From: Planctomycetota bacterium
GTDB lineage: Bacteria; Planctomycetota; JACOTG01; JAJDCM01
Direction of reading: 5' to 3'
DNA: 57,299 nucleotides
Assembly: GCA_029260825.1 (NCBI GenBank)
Contig: JAJDCM010000153.1
Location: forward strand, 1-57,299
The position numbers and the translations under genes are program-made. Positions 6,935 through 16,518 of the stretch are shown piece by piece (within the stretch, counting starts at the first letter, position 1; every line of letters starts with the position of its first letter). Below the pieces are notes generated by a model that did not search any database, had not been told where the DNA came from, and was given only the letters and a program-made list of their open reading frames with translations.

Positions 6935-9781
6935 TCAGTTCTTGGTGCCCTTGGGACTCACCACCAAGATCGACGCAGAAGCTTCTGTCAGGTACTTCTT
7001 TGCCAGCTCGGTGAGGGGTTTTGCTTTCATGTTCCGGTAGTGTTCTTCAAAGCTTCTCAGCTCGGTCAGGCTTTCCGGTCGGGACTGGGCCTCGTTCAAG
7101 ACATTCAGCCAGTAGCCATTGACTCTTTGTGCGTCCCGGATGGAAGCGAGTTCCGGTTCAATCAGGCGATCGACTTCTTCCTGAGTGACTCCGTTTTCGG
7201 AAAGGTCTTTAGCCACTTCGAGGCACGCGACCTGGAGGGTTTCCACTTTGTCCGGATCCGACATGGCCTGAATTCCGATGTACCCATTTCCCGGGTAAAC
7301 AGTGCTTGCGGAGTTCTGAGCTCCAGGTGAGTAGGCGGCTCCCAGCTTCTCTCGAACATGAAGTCTGAGTCGATCGTTGACGACGCTGGAGAGGAACTGG
7401 AGGTTTCTTCGTCTCTTGACGTCGATTCCGTCGGTGGTCGGGAAGAGCATGAAAACCAGGGTTTTGGGGACTTGCGTGTCAATTTCGTAGGTGGAGTGGA
7501 AGCCTTTCTTCAAAGGAGGTGCCACTCGACGCTTCTCAAAGCGCTCGGGCTTTCCACGTTTGGGGAGCATGCCGAAGGTCGCGGCGCATGACTCGATGAC
7601 GCTCGCAACGTCGATGTCGCCGATAATCGTTACTTCCATCGGGGAGTCGAGAAGGTGTGGAGTGACCCACTCTTTTACATCGCCGAGCGTGATGGCCATG
7701 AGTTTTTCGATCGCCGGGAAGACGAAGCGGGGGTGGCGGGAGTAGAGGTCCGGGAAGAAGTTCCTGATGAGCGGCCCCTGATGCTGGTGGTCAAGGGATT
7801 GGAATATTTGAGGGAGAACTTTTTGAACCTGGCGTAGGCCTTCTTCTCGGAGACCTGGATCTTTGATGTATGCGCAGGTCAATTCGCATTGCAGGAGGAA
7901 GTCGCTTGGGCTTGTTCCTCCACCGAGGACGAATACGTCTTCGCCCACAGAGAAATTGACCCCGACGAGTTTTCCTGCGGTCAGCCGGCGAAGCTCATCT
8001 TCGCTATGAGCCCCAAGTCCTCCCAGGTTGAAGACGTCGTTCCCCACGGCGGTGATCACCTGAGGAGTATCCGATGTGAGCATCCCTTCACCAAAGCGGC
8101 AAGTCATCAGGACTTGCTCTTGTTTGAAATCGGTTTTCTTCACATTGAGATAAACACCGTTTTCGAATGCAAGGGTGTGGAAGTCGAGGTCTTCGACGTG
8201 ATCGCGGGATTGAATCTTCCCCTTCTTTGAAGGATCAGAAGCATAAGCAAAGCCCTGGCTTTCGATCTTCTTGGGGGGAGAGACCTCGGTCTTTTGGCTT
8301 TTTTCGAAAGCGGCAAGAAGAACCTCGCCGCCTTTTTCTCCCAGGTCGGCGAAGCCCGATCCTTCGATAGCGATCTTTCCCTTGCTCCAGGATTCGGCTA
8401 GAGCCTTGTGGCAGGCCTCGATGGTTAGCTTTTCAACGGCCGGTTTGTAGATGCTTCGGCGTGTCTCGGCGTTGGCAGGAACACTACGATTCTCGGCGGC
8501 GTAGAGGATGGATCCCACGTACGAGATGGTTGAACGGGTTGATTCTCGCACAACCGCTTCATCGAGAGAGCGAAGGGCGTCGGCGCGAATTTCGTCGAGT
8601 TCTTCCTGTTGGAATCCAAACTTGACGGCTTTTCGTAACTCTTGCTCGCAGGATGATAGTCCCTCCTCCCACGTTTCTGGTTTGGAGACGACGAGGAGCC
8701 CGATGCCATCGAAGACATTGAACTGAGTGACCGACGTCAGGGCCGAACCGATGAAGGGGGCTCCCTCTTCTTTGGCCTTTTCCGAGAGGCGCAAGTTGAG
8801 CATGGTTTGTGCGTAGGTCAGCGGAAGATCTTCGAGCCACGTTTCCTTGTTTGCCGGTTTGTCTTCCCAGGGGCGAAGCTTGCGAATGTTCACGCGCACG
8901 ATCGGGATTTCCTTTTCGTGGATGAAGAAATTCAGTTGCTTCATGGAAGGAGTTCCTACAGCCGGCTCCGCGCACAGCTTTTCCGCGGGAACGGAGAGGT
9001 CGGCGAACTTCTTCTCGATGAGTTGTTCGGGGTTCAGTGCTTCCAGGTCTCCCGCGACGATCAGAGTCATGTTTTCGGGTCGGTACCATTGCTTGTAAAA
9101 CTTGCGAATGGAGTCCGCGGTGAATTTGTCTCTGGCTCCCTTGGTGCCGATCGGAAGCCGACTGGCATAGCGAGTTCCGTCATAGAGAGATTCAAGTCCC
9201 TTTATCATGACTCGGTACTGGGCCGAGTCGCGCTCTCTCATTTCACCGTCAATGACGCCTTTTTCGGCTTCAACCTCTTCTTCTGAGATGAGGAGCCCAT
9301 CGGCATAATCCCGAAGGACGGTCAGCCCCTCGAGGATGGAAGTTTCATCGGAGGTCGGAAGGTCGATCATGTAAGTGGTTTCGCCAAAGTTGGTCGTGGC
9401 ATTGGTGTCGGCGCCAAAGCTCATGCCGTGTTTTTGAAACCACTCGATCAACGTGCCCGCCGGGAAGTTCTTCGAGCCGTTGAAGGCCATGTGCTCAAGG
9501 AAGTGAGCCATGCCCTGTTCCGATTCCTCCTCCGCCAGGCTTCCGACGTTGACATGAAGTCGGATGTAACAGCGTTGATCAGGTTCCGGATTCTTGATCC
9601 AGGCAAATCGTAGGCCGTTCTCAAGATGACCGAAATGAATCCGGGGATTGACCGGAATGTCGGAGCTTTCGTGCTCCCAGGGGCGGGCTTGGCCGGCCTT
9701 GGGCTGAGTGAGTGCGGGAGCGGCAAGGCAGGCGAGTGCAAGTACGCCTGTCAGGATGGAGCTTTTCAGTGCGGTCTTCAT
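6935..9781 (-). CDS. Secreted M16 (insulinase/pitrilysin-like) zinc metallopeptidase
   Basis: 948 residues with a signal peptide (MKTALKSSILTGVLALACLAAPALTQ). The inverted zinc motif HFLEH is at residues 93-97, with Glu in the EAEKGVIDGE segment (about E173) as third ligand. Together these are the M16 signature HxxEH...E. The protein holds two tandem M16 units: an active N-terminal half and a C-terminal half from about 520 that lacks HxxEH but has the R/Y-type segment LRLHVREKLGAAYSPGAQN. That is the usual single-chain arrangement (about 900-960 residues) of periplasmic M16B enzymes that clear short peptides. The cleavage target is unknown. The Asp-box protein follows by 37 bases. Confidence 0.93.
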   Translation of the reverse strand: MKTALKSSILTGVLALACLAAPALTQPKAGQARPWEHESSDIPVNPRIHFGHLENGLRFAWIKNPEPDQRCYIRLHVNVGSLAEEESEQGMAHFLEHMAFNGSKNFPAGTLIEWFQKHGMSFGADTNATTNFGETTYMIDLPTSDETSILEGLTVLRDYADGLLISEEEVEAEKGVIDGEMRERDSAQYRVMIKGLESLYDGTRYASRLPIGTKGARDKFTADSIRKFYKQWYRPENMTLIVAGDLEALNPEQLIEKKFADLSVPAEKLCAEPAVGTPSMKQLNFFIHEKEIPIVRVNIRKLRPWEDKPANKETWLEDLPLTYAQTMLNLRLSEKAKEEGAPFIGSALTSVTQFNVFDGIGLLVVSKPETWEEGLSSCEQELRKAVKFGFQQEELDEIRADALRSLDEAVVRESTRSTISYVGSILYAAENRSVPANAETRRSIYKPAVEKLTIEACHKALAESWSKGKIAIEGSGFADLGEKGGEVLLAAFEKSQKTEVSPPKKIESQGFAYASDPSKKGKIQSRDHVEDLDFHTLAFENGVYLNVKKTDFKQEQVLMTCRFGEGMLTSDTPQVITAVGNDVFNLGGLGAHSEDELRRLTAGKLVGVNFSVGEDVFVLGGGTSPSDFLLQCELTCAYIKDPGLREEGLRQVQKVLPQIFQSLDHQHQGPLIRNFFPDLYSRHPRFVFPAIEKLMAITLGDVKEWVTPHLLDSPMEVTIIGDIDVASVIESCAATFGMLPKRGKPERFEKRRVAPPLKKGFHSTYEIDTQVPKTLVFMLFPTTDGIDVKRRRNLQFLSSVVNDRLRLHVREKLGAAYSPGAQNSASTVYPGNGYIGIQAMSDPDKVETLQVACLEVAKDLSENGVTQEEVDRLIEPELASIRDAQRVNGYWLNVLNEAQSRPESLTELRSFEEHYRNMKAKPLTELAKKYLTEASASILVVSPKGTKN

Positions 9782-9971
9782 GAGGTCCCCGGTTGATGTT
9801 TACAAGGAAAATGACCCTTCAAAGTTCCCATTAATGTACCACCAGGAGGCAGTGCCGCAGAGATCGATTTCTGGGCATTGATGACCTCGATGACCGAAGT
9901 GAGGAGGGTGAGGGCCGGCGGAAGGGCCTGGCGGAGAGGAGTTTTTGGAAGGACCCATCGTTGGATGGGAT

Positions 9972-9998
9972 CCTCCCCGGCCGTCGTCGCCGGGGAGG
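9972..9998 (-). terminator. Stem-loop after the Gly-rich protein gene, possible terminator
   Basis: CCTCCCCGGC (9972-9981) pairs perfectly with GCCGGGGAGG (9989-9998) across a 7-base loop, about 60 bases beyond the leftward stop at 10059. It has a strong GC stem but no T-run on the leftward strand, so termination may be weak or need Rho. The rest of the 277-base spacer to the M16 start (9782-10058) shows nothing else I can name. Confidence 0.4.
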
Positions 9999-10058
9999 TG
10001 TTTCAGAAATGTTGAGCTTCAGACCCTACGGTTGCTTGAGATCGACTCCCGAATGGTC

Positions 10059-11897
10059 TCAGTTGACTTCAATGACCACGGTATTGCCGACGGCAAAGCC
10101 GGTCGAGCTGATGGCCCCGTTGCTGCGAAGGACCCCTTGCATGGTTATTGTTACTGGATTCAAGAGTCCGGAGGCCTTCGTCAGGACAAACGGAACCTGG
10201 GGAGGTGCCGGAATCTGCGGTACGGAGCCGCAGGCTGCGGAGGGAAGGCTCGGCGAACGGAGGCAGCGGAAGGGCTGGGGAGATCCACCCCCGATAGGGA
10301 TGGGAAGCGCCATGAATCCGAGAAAGCTTCCGGCTCCATTGAACTGAGTTGGATTGGTCGCCGGGGGGCCGATCCAGGCATAGAGAAAGTAGTTTGCCGG
10401 TGATGGGCCCGGGATCGTGGCGTTGAACTGAACCTGGATCGGACTGGCGATGGGAACGAATACGCGATGAAACTCGTCGCCTGCGCTCCCGTTGATGAAG
10501 AGGACGTCTTCACCTGCGTTGCCTTTGATGTGGCTCCCGCGACGCCACTGCAATCCTGGGTCGGAAGAAACAAATTGAACTTCCGTGTCGGGGGAGTGTA
10601 GGACGGCCATCCCTTCTTCATCGACGAGGGGCATGAAGCGGAAGATCGGGTCTACTTCTGCCAGGAACAACATCTGCTGTGCGATCATGTCCAGGATTTC
10701 GGGAATCATCTGAGTGGGCGCCGTCGGGAGCAAGATCGGGATCATCCCGAAGTCACCGAAGATGTTGAGTCCTACCTGACCCCCTCCCGTGGGTGCCCCG
10801 GTGAGATCAAAGAATCCGGCCTCCGTGTTGCTTTCCTCGAAATCGTCGTTGGCCACCACGACACAAACGGTTGCTCCGTCAATTTCGATACCGCAACAGT
10901 TGAGCATCTGCGGATCACAGTATTCCCCGTTGACGAGTGGTCCCCATTCGACAACTCCTGATTCCCCTGGATCGAGATTGATCGTGTTGCCGATCGGGCC
11001 CGGTCCGAGTTCGAAGATGTTCCGGACATCGTACGGGGTGCCATCGTTGAGGGTCTCTTTGCTCTGGGGATCGATGAGTGAGACAAAATTGAAGGTCTTT
11101 GAGACCGCCGAGCCGGAGTGGTTGGTGACTGTCCATCTTACCGAAAAAGGGACCGCATCGGAGGCCATCACGAGAGGAGTGACCGGCACGATGGAGATGT
11201 CGGAGGAGGCGGTAACTTTGAATCGGGTGAAGTCGTCCGGTACCGGGAGCCCTACGCAAGTATCCACGATTGTTACGTCGAAGAACGCCATGTCTCCAGG
11301 GGTTACCCCCGGGTCGATGGTAACGGTGAACGGAACGGTCACGGTGGATCCGCCGGGAACGAGCACCGAGCCCATGGTCGGGCTTACGGTGAATCCGGAC
11401 GGATTTCCGGCATCAGCGGCAATGCTCCAGTCAAAAGTGCAGTCAGACAGGTCGTGATTTCGGATCCAGACGATGCCGCATTGGGGGGGGCCACCGGGAG
11501 GTCCGACCGGTCCGGCTCCGCCACCACCTCCACCTCCGCCGCCTCCACCACCACCCGGTCCGCCGCCGCGGCCGCGCCCGCCGCCCGCTCCTTTAGGAGG
11601 ACAAGCTGCTCCGGCAGGAAGTGGAGGTGTTGGTTTACCGGGAGCACCGTGGAATTTGTTCTCGATGGAGCAACGAGCCTGGCACATTCGATTCAAGTTT
11701 GCTGCCGTGGGGTTGGCTTGCCACCGCGCTACCTGTCGATTGTACTTGTCCACCTTCCGCTGGTAGACGCAAGCAACGGCCTCCTCCGGGATGACGAGAA
11801 GGAGTGTTGCTAAGCCAAAGGCGATGTAGGCGATTCGGCTGAAGAAGCCGGTCTGTAGCCTTGAAGACAGCCCGTTCTTCGGGGGGCGATTCATCAT
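10059..11897 (-). CDS. Secreted Gly-rich protein with immunoglobulin-like beta domain, function unknown
   Basis: 612 residues. A signal/membrane segment at about 19-42 (IAYIAFGLATLLLVIPEEAV, then ACVYQ) is followed by a Cys-containing segment ending CQARCSIENKFHG. A low-complexity GGG/GRG tract with about 13 glycines in a row lies at about 105-128. Next is an Ig-like or CARDB-like beta domain (FTVSPTMGSVLVPGGSTVTV), then a further CARDB-like domain (PVTPLVMASDAVPFSVRWTV) and a C-terminal pre-peptidase-like region ending VIEVN. AAGGAG precedes ATG 11897 by 6 bases; ATG 11894 is an alternative. No family was recognised. The poly-Gly tract may act as a flexible linker. It is separated from the amine oxidase by 199 bases and probably not part of that operon. 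Confidence 0.75.
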   Translation of the reverse strand: MMNRPPKNGLSSRLQTGFFSRIAYIAFGLATLLLVIPEEAVACVYQRKVDKYNRQVARWQANPTAANLNRMCQARCSIENKFHGAPGKPTPPLPAGAACPPKGAGGGRGRGGGPGGGGGGGGGGGGGAGPVGPPGGPPQCGIVWIRNHDLSDCTFDWSIAADAGNPSGFTVSPTMGSVLVPGGSTVTVPFTVTIDPGVTPGDMAFFDVTIVDTCVGLPVPDDFTRFKVTASSDISIVPVTPLVMASDAVPFSVRWTVTNHSGSAVSKTFNFVSLIDPQSKETLNDGTPYDVRNIFELGPGPIGNTINLDPGESGVVEWGPLVNGEYCDPQMLNCCGIEIDGATVCVVVANDDFEESNTEAGFFDLTGAPTGGGQVGLNIFGDFGMIPILLPTAPTQMIPEILDMIAQQMLFLAEVDPIFRFMPLVDEEGMAVLHSPDTEVQFVSSDPGLQWRRGSHIKGNAGEDVLFINGSAGDEFHRVFVPIASPIQVQFNATIPGPSPANYFLYAWIGPPATNPTQFNGAGSFLGFMALPIPIGGGSPQPFRCLRSPSLPSAACGSVPQIPAPPQVPFVLTKASGLLNPVTITMQGVLRSNGAISSTGFAVGNTVVIEVN

Positions 11898-12096
11898 GAC
11901 ATTCTCCTTGAGGGTACCCAGGTTTGCGGAGGCCCTGAAAAGGTGCCGAGTCGTAGCCCCCGCTATTTTTATCCTGGTTCGAGTCTACTGCTGGATGAGG
12001 TCCGTTGTAAAGGACGGATCCGGACCGCCGGGTCGCCGATCCGGGTGCTCTTAACCGGAATTCGATGGTAGGAAACGCGTTGCGACGCGCACCTGA

Positions 12097-13593
12097 TTAG
12101 CTTCCCAGGACTTCTCGGCAGGCCCTCAATCCTGACTCGATGGCTCCGTTCATCGTGGCCCGGTGCCTGGAGGTGTGCTCCCCGGCAAAGTGAACCCGGC
12201 CTTCGGGACGCTTGGCGATTTCGAGGTAGTTTCGCGCCTGCCCGACTCCTTCAAACGAGTAGCTTCCTCTCATCCAGGGATCTTCGTTCCAGTATTTGAT
12301 TGCTGCTCCCTCGTAGAATTCGGGCGCGTTGGGCCAAAGAGACGTGGCGACAGAGAGGGCCGTATCCCTTCGTTTTTCCGGGGAAAGACGGCCGAGTCGT
12401 TGAGCATCACCTCCGGATGTAAAGCTCATCAGGATTCCACGCTGACCGGGTTGATCGGCGGAAAAGTGATAGATCCGACGAAGCTCTGTGTCCGTGAAGA
12501 CTCGTTGGCCCAGGCTTCCGGCTTCGTCCCAGATCCGTCGTTTGAATTGCATGGCGATCTTCATGACGTGACCATACATCAAGGTTTGAATGCACTTTGT
12601 TTTTTCGGACGAGAACGAAGGTGAGACGTCGAGGTCTCGAAGGATTGTGAAGGGAAGTGCGATGACCAGGTGATCTGCCTTCATGGACGTGAGCCGGCCG
12701 CGCTCTTCGAAGAACACTTCGGCTCCCTGTTGGTCGTGAACGATGCGTCGCACTGGGCGGCGATAAAGAATATTATCAGCGAGGCGAAGGGCCATGGATT
12801 TGGGGAGCTGGTCATTCCCGCCGAGGATGCGTCCTTCGTTGACCTCTTCGTTGAATCCTCCGCCGTGGTGGTTCTTGATCATCTTCAGGGCGGAAAGTTC
12901 GTGAGGCCGTGCCGTGGATTCGGTGGCGTTCGTGTAGTTGTAGAGCGCAATGATATCTTCGGGGGCACCTGATCGGGTCAGAAGTTCGACCACCGAAAGG
13001 TTGTCGAGCTTGAGGACTTCCGGGGGAAGACGTTCCGGATTTTTGATGAGCTCGACGATTCTCTTCGTGTACTGCGCCTCCTGGCCGAAAAGATAACCTG
13101 GCTTCGTTCCCTGGTAAGGAATGGCAACTGCTTTTTCTTTCAGAGCCTGCATCGAGATCTTGCGTCCTCGAAGGAACAGGGCGTCGTAGAGTTTTGCGGT
13201 GATGACCTTGAGATCAAATTCTTTGCAATACCGGTGACCGTAGTCATCCGAGGCATCAATATATTCTGCTCCCATCTCGGCGTACAGACCATCTGCAAAA
13301 GGATCTCGATAGGTGCGCACTCGTCCCCCGGATCTTCCTCGCGCTTCGAGCACGGTGACTTCATGGTTGGCCTTGGAGAGCTCGTAGGCTGCTGTCAATC
13401 CGGCGAGACCCGCTCCCAGAACCAGAACTCGCCCTCCAGATCGGGGGGCGTTCAGAGAAGAGCCAAGAGCGGCTTTTCCCATCGTGGAGGCAAGCCCTCC
13501 CGCGGCAAGGAGTTTTCCGGTGTGATGAAGAAAGCTGCGTCGGTCCAGTTCGTCAGGCTTGTTGTGGACTGAGTTCTGGGGTGTTGAATTCAT
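12097..13593 (-). CDS. Tat-exported flavin amine oxidase
   Basis: 498 residues. A twin-arginine signal (DRRSFLHHTGKLLAAGG, residues 17-33) precedes a Rossmann FAD motif (VLGAGLAGLTAAYELS, about 57-72) and the GG doublet RSGGRVRT. The C-terminal flavin segment is GRVHFAGEHTSRHRATMNGA. These are hallmarks of the monoamine / L-amino-acid oxidase family: amine or amino acid plus O2 gives an imine, which hydrolyses to aldehyde or 2-oxoacid, with release of H2O2 and ammonia. Tat export implies folding with FAD in the cytoplasm and work in the periplasm. Its ATG overlaps the stop of the upstream TPP enzyme (ATGA), so the two are translationally coupled. The substrate is unknown. Confidence 0.9.
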   Translation of the reverse strand: MNSTPQNSVHNKPDELDRRSFLHHTGKLLAAGGLASTMGKAALGSSLNAPRSGGRVLVLGAGLAGLTAAYELSKANHEVTVLEARGRSGGRVRTYRDPFADGLYAEMGAEYIDASDDYGHRYCKEFDLKVITAKLYDALFLRGRKISMQALKEKAVAIPYQGTKPGYLFGQEAQYTKRIVELIKNPERLPPEVLKLDNLSVVELLTRSGAPEDIIALYNYTNATESTARPHELSALKMIKNHHGGGFNEEVNEGRILGGNDQLPKSMALRLADNILYRRPVRRIVHDQQGAEVFFEERGRLTSMKADHLVIALPFTILRDLDVSPSFSSEKTKCIQTLMYGHVMKIAMQFKRRIWDEAGSLGQRVFTDTELRRIYHFSADQPGQRGILMSFTSGGDAQRLGRLSPEKRRDTALSVATSLWPNAPEFYEGAAIKYWNEDPWMRGSYSFEGVGQARNYLEIAKRPEGRVHFAGEHTSRHRATMNGAIESGLRACREVLGS

Positions 13594-16400
13594 CGTGCCC
13601 TACCTGTTTGTTGATGATCTCTTTCTGTTGGCAGGATTTCGTCGGCAATCCTCGTCACGGGAGTTTCTCGGGTTTGACCGCATTTGACGGCGCCGTCGGT
13701 GAGCACGACTTCCTCCAGGGCTGTTTCCGCAAGGACTTGGAGCGCTTCATTCCTGATCGAGTCGGCATCCAGGCCATGATAGCGATATACATCCGTGAGC
13801 GCTCCTGACTTGGAGGCTTTCCGCACGGCAAGAGCGATTTGCCTTACTCCCACGATGCTGCCGATGTTGTCAAGGAGGCCGGGCTCTCCGTCGTGGACGG
13901 AGACGATCGGGATTCGGGATCCGGCCGCTGTTATCCAATCATGAGGCCCGTTGATCTGAAGAGGATCGGCTGGAGATTTCCGGTGCAAGTAGAGGTCTCC
14001 GTTTACCCCGAGTTGCTTGAGGTGAGAGTAGCTGTTTGCCTGTCCCAGGTTTCCAAGAAGAAGGTCGGGTGAGGTGACGATGAAGACGTTGGCGTAGATC
14101 CCTTCCTGGAGGAGAAGGTCCGAGGCTGCCACGGCTTCCCGGCCAAGAGGCCCCATGGCGAATAGATGAACCACGTTGTCGCCGGGAACGTAGCCCGAGT
14201 AGCCCCGGTAATCGATGAGGGCGTATCCTCCGGCGAGAACATCTTCTCGAATTGTTCCAAGAATCTCCTCGTCGCCGGAGGCCTTCGGTTCGGTGTCGTT
14301 TTGCGTTTTGTCAAGAAGAAAGCTCAGCTGGGTTGCTCCCGGTCTGAATCTTTTTTGGAGACGAAGACGCTGGAGAAGCATCTTCTGGGGAACACCTCGA
14401 GTAACGCCCCGGACGATCACGGCCGAGCGATTCTTGTTGTCACCTGTGAAGTGCCGTCTTGCTGCATCGCTCAGGATCCAATCCACCTCTGCGGCAAAGA
14501 GAGGTTCCCAGATGATCTGGTTGGGGAGTTGTAGATCCGACTTCCAGGAGTGTTGAGCGCCTTCGGCAGAGAGGGTGACACCGGAAGGTGTTCCGATCAG
14601 AATGAATGACGATTCCCAATAGGTTGCGTAATAGAGCTGATCGAGGGCGCGTTTGATGAAGAAGTCGTAGATGGTCAAGACCGGGAGGAACGGGAGGCCC
14701 GTCAGCTGTCCCATCTTTCCAAAGGCTCCGACAGCTGAGACCGCGTTGGCTTCCGTGATCTCGAAGCGAATGTGGCTGTTGTTTCCCCCTTCGGATGGTG
14801 AGAGAGAGGGGCGTTGTTTTTCGATGAGGTCGAAATCGACTTCCAGGTCTCGTGGAGGAGGTGGCCCGAAAATCTTGCCGTTCATGCTGGGGCCGAGGTT
14901 CGTTGATGTTCCGACGTCGGGCGCCAGCGTCAGGACAAACGGCGCCACATTTTGCCATCGAGCCTCGACGGATGTGGGTTCTTTGGTCTTGCTTGAATGT
15001 GGTTCCGCGAGGCGAGTCAGCTTGCCGATGATCTGTCCGATTACCCATTGAGTCGATACGGCCGGCATCATTCGAAGATCAATCCCGAGGGTGGGGGGAA
15101 TGCCGTTTGCCTTCTCGATCTTTTTTCTTACCTGCGTTTGATTCTTCTTGATGGATGTTCTGGATCTGGAGAAACCCATTCGAAGTTCATCCCCGCGCGT
15201 CTGCAAGAATCTTGCCACGTCCGAGTCGTTCGGGAACATGGCGTAGGGGTCGTCGAGGGAGAGGCCTTCGTTGGTCAGGAGAGACTCGACTTCCGAAAGA
15301 GGTGGAAGCGCCGAGTGGTTTCCCGGAGCTCCTGCCATCTCCAGGCCGAAACCCTTCAGGGTGTGAGCGATGATGAGATAAGGGGAGTCTCCGTCATTTC
15401 GAGCGGTTGCCAGCGCATCAAGGATGATGGAGAAGTCGTGTCCACCCAGGTCGCGAAGAATCGCCTGGATTCCAGTGGCCGGAAGAGAATCAAGGAGTGA
15501 GGCCAGCTTTGGATCAACTCCGAGGAGGTGTTTTCGCGTGATTTCCCCGTCATTCTTGTAGAGCAGCATCTGGAGTTCGAAGTCGTCTAAGCCGCTGGTG
15601 AGGACATCCCGGAGGCGATCTCCTCCTTTTGCCTTGAAGAGTTCGAGTCTTTTTCTTCCGTGTCGCAGTTGCAGCACTTTCCAGCCGTTGGCTGCAACCA
15701 TCGCCTCGATGCGATCCGCGTCGGTGCCGGAGTAGGCTGCGTTGTTTCCGATGCGGATCCCGTCGAGGTTTTGTCGGTTGTAGTCAAGGATCCAGGTCGT
15801 CCGGTCGAGTCCTCGTTCCGTCGCTTCCGGAAGGGCTTCAAGAAGAGATCCTTCCCGAAACTCGGAATCTCCGACAAGAGACCAGAAATGGGCATCTTCT
15901 GGAACGTCATGGCCATGACTCTCGGCGACTCGGTACGCAAGAGCAAGAAACAGGGCTGCAGTGGCGGGGATTCCGACCGATCCTGTCGGTAGATAATTCC
16001 AGCTATCAGGGTCTGAATGGGCATGGTAGGACTGAAAGGCTGTCTGGCCTGGTTGGGCCAGATGACGAAGCCGGGTCAGGGCTTCTTTTCGTTTCTCGGT
16101 ATCCATCCATGAGTCGGTTTGAGGGTCGCGATAGAGGCCGAGGTGATGATGAAGGATGTGATCCAGTGGCGCGGCATGGGGTTTTCCCGCCACGATGTCC
16201 TGGGGTTGTCTCGCCACCAGGTGAAGGGACGTCAAGAGATGGAGGCTTGAGGAGCACGCAGCCGGATGTCCACCGACTTTCGGATCGGTCTTGTCGGCGA
16301 CTTCACGATGATTTGCCGAGACGATCATCTGGGTGGTTTGAGCAAGGGCTCTTCTTGACACTTGCTCAAGGATGTCAAGATGGGGACCCGCTTCCAACAT
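13590..16400 (-). CDS. Homodimeric-E1 (AceE)/transketolase-like thiamine-diphosphate enzyme
   Basis: 936 residues, close to homodimeric pyruvate dehydrogenase E1 (about 890). The N-terminal domain has GGHPAACSSS and HSDPDSWNYLPTGSVGIPA. The TPP motif is WSLVGDSEFREGSLLEALPE followed by WILDYNRQNLDG; the usual GDG is GDS here, while the far Asn is kept. A pyrimidine-binding domain (SHIRFEITEANAVSAVGAF) and a transketolase C-terminal domain follow from about 700. No E2 or E3 subunit gene is nearby, so a lipoyl-linked complex is not supported by context. A stand-alone 2-oxoacid decarboxylase or transketolase-like role is inferred. It lies 118 bases downstream of the MocR gene and overlaps the amine oxidase by 4 bases. 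GAGG lies 8 bases before the ATG. Confidence 0.8.
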   Translation of the reverse strand: MLEAGPHLDILEQVSRRALAQTTQMIVSANHREVADKTDPKVGGHPAACSSSLHLLTSLHLVARQPQDIVAGKPHAAPLDHILHHHLGLYRDPQTDSWMDTEKRKEALTRLRHLAQPGQTAFQSYHAHSDPDSWNYLPTGSVGIPATAALFLALAYRVAESHGHDVPEDAHFWSLVGDSEFREGSLLEALPEATERGLDRTTWILDYNRQNLDGIRIGNNAAYSGTDADRIEAMVAANGWKVLQLRHGRKRLELFKAKGGDRLRDVLTSGLDDFELQMLLYKNDGEITRKHLLGVDPKLASLLDSLPATGIQAILRDLGGHDFSIILDALATARNDGDSPYLIIAHTLKGFGLEMAGAPGNHSALPPLSEVESLLTNEGLSLDDPYAMFPNDSDVARFLQTRGDELRMGFSRSRTSIKKNQTQVRKKIEKANGIPPTLGIDLRMMPAVSTQWVIGQIIGKLTRLAEPHSSKTKEPTSVEARWQNVAPFVLTLAPDVGTSTNLGPSMNGKIFGPPPPRDLEVDFDLIEKQRPSLSPSEGGNNSHIRFEITEANAVSAVGAFGKMGQLTGLPFLPVLTIYDFFIKRALDQLYYATYWESSFILIGTPSGVTLSAEGAQHSWKSDLQLPNQIIWEPLFAAEVDWILSDAARRHFTGDNKNRSAVIVRGVTRGVPQKMLLQRLRLQKRFRPGATQLSFLLDKTQNDTEPKASGDEEILGTIREDVLAGGYALIDYRGYSGYVPGDNVVHLFAMGPLGREAVAASDLLLQEGIYANVFIVTSPDLLLGNLGQANSYSHLKQLGVNGDLYLHRKSPADPLQINGPHDWITAAGSRIPIVSVHDGEPGLLDNIGSIVGVRQIALAVRKASKSGALTDVYRYHGLDADSIRNEALQVLAETALEEVVLTDGAVKCGQTRETPVTRIADEILPTERDHQQTGRAR

Positions 16401-16518
16401 GGTTGATTCCTCTCCTGGGGGTGATCGTTTGCGGAGAGTTTAACGGATGGAAGGGGGAGAAGGCAGGGGGAAAAGGGAGTGGCTGGGTACGAACCTGCTC
16501 TTCTGCGAGTTTTCTGGA

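Noticed and set aside
11473..11590. GC-rich triplet tract as a possible structured RNA or repeat array
   Set aside because: It is explained as the poly-Gly coding tract of the leftward secreted protein; there is no regular spacer-repeat pattern.
12163..12624. 153-codon rightward open frame opposite the amine oxidase gene
   Set aside because: Antisense to the FAD-binding C-terminal end of the oxidase; no independent support.
13590..16400. Reading the TPP enzyme as a standard pyruvate dehydrogenase E1
   Set aside because: No E2 or E3 gene is adjacent, the GDG motif is GDS, and it is coupled to an amine oxidase, so the specific pyruvate call is not justified.
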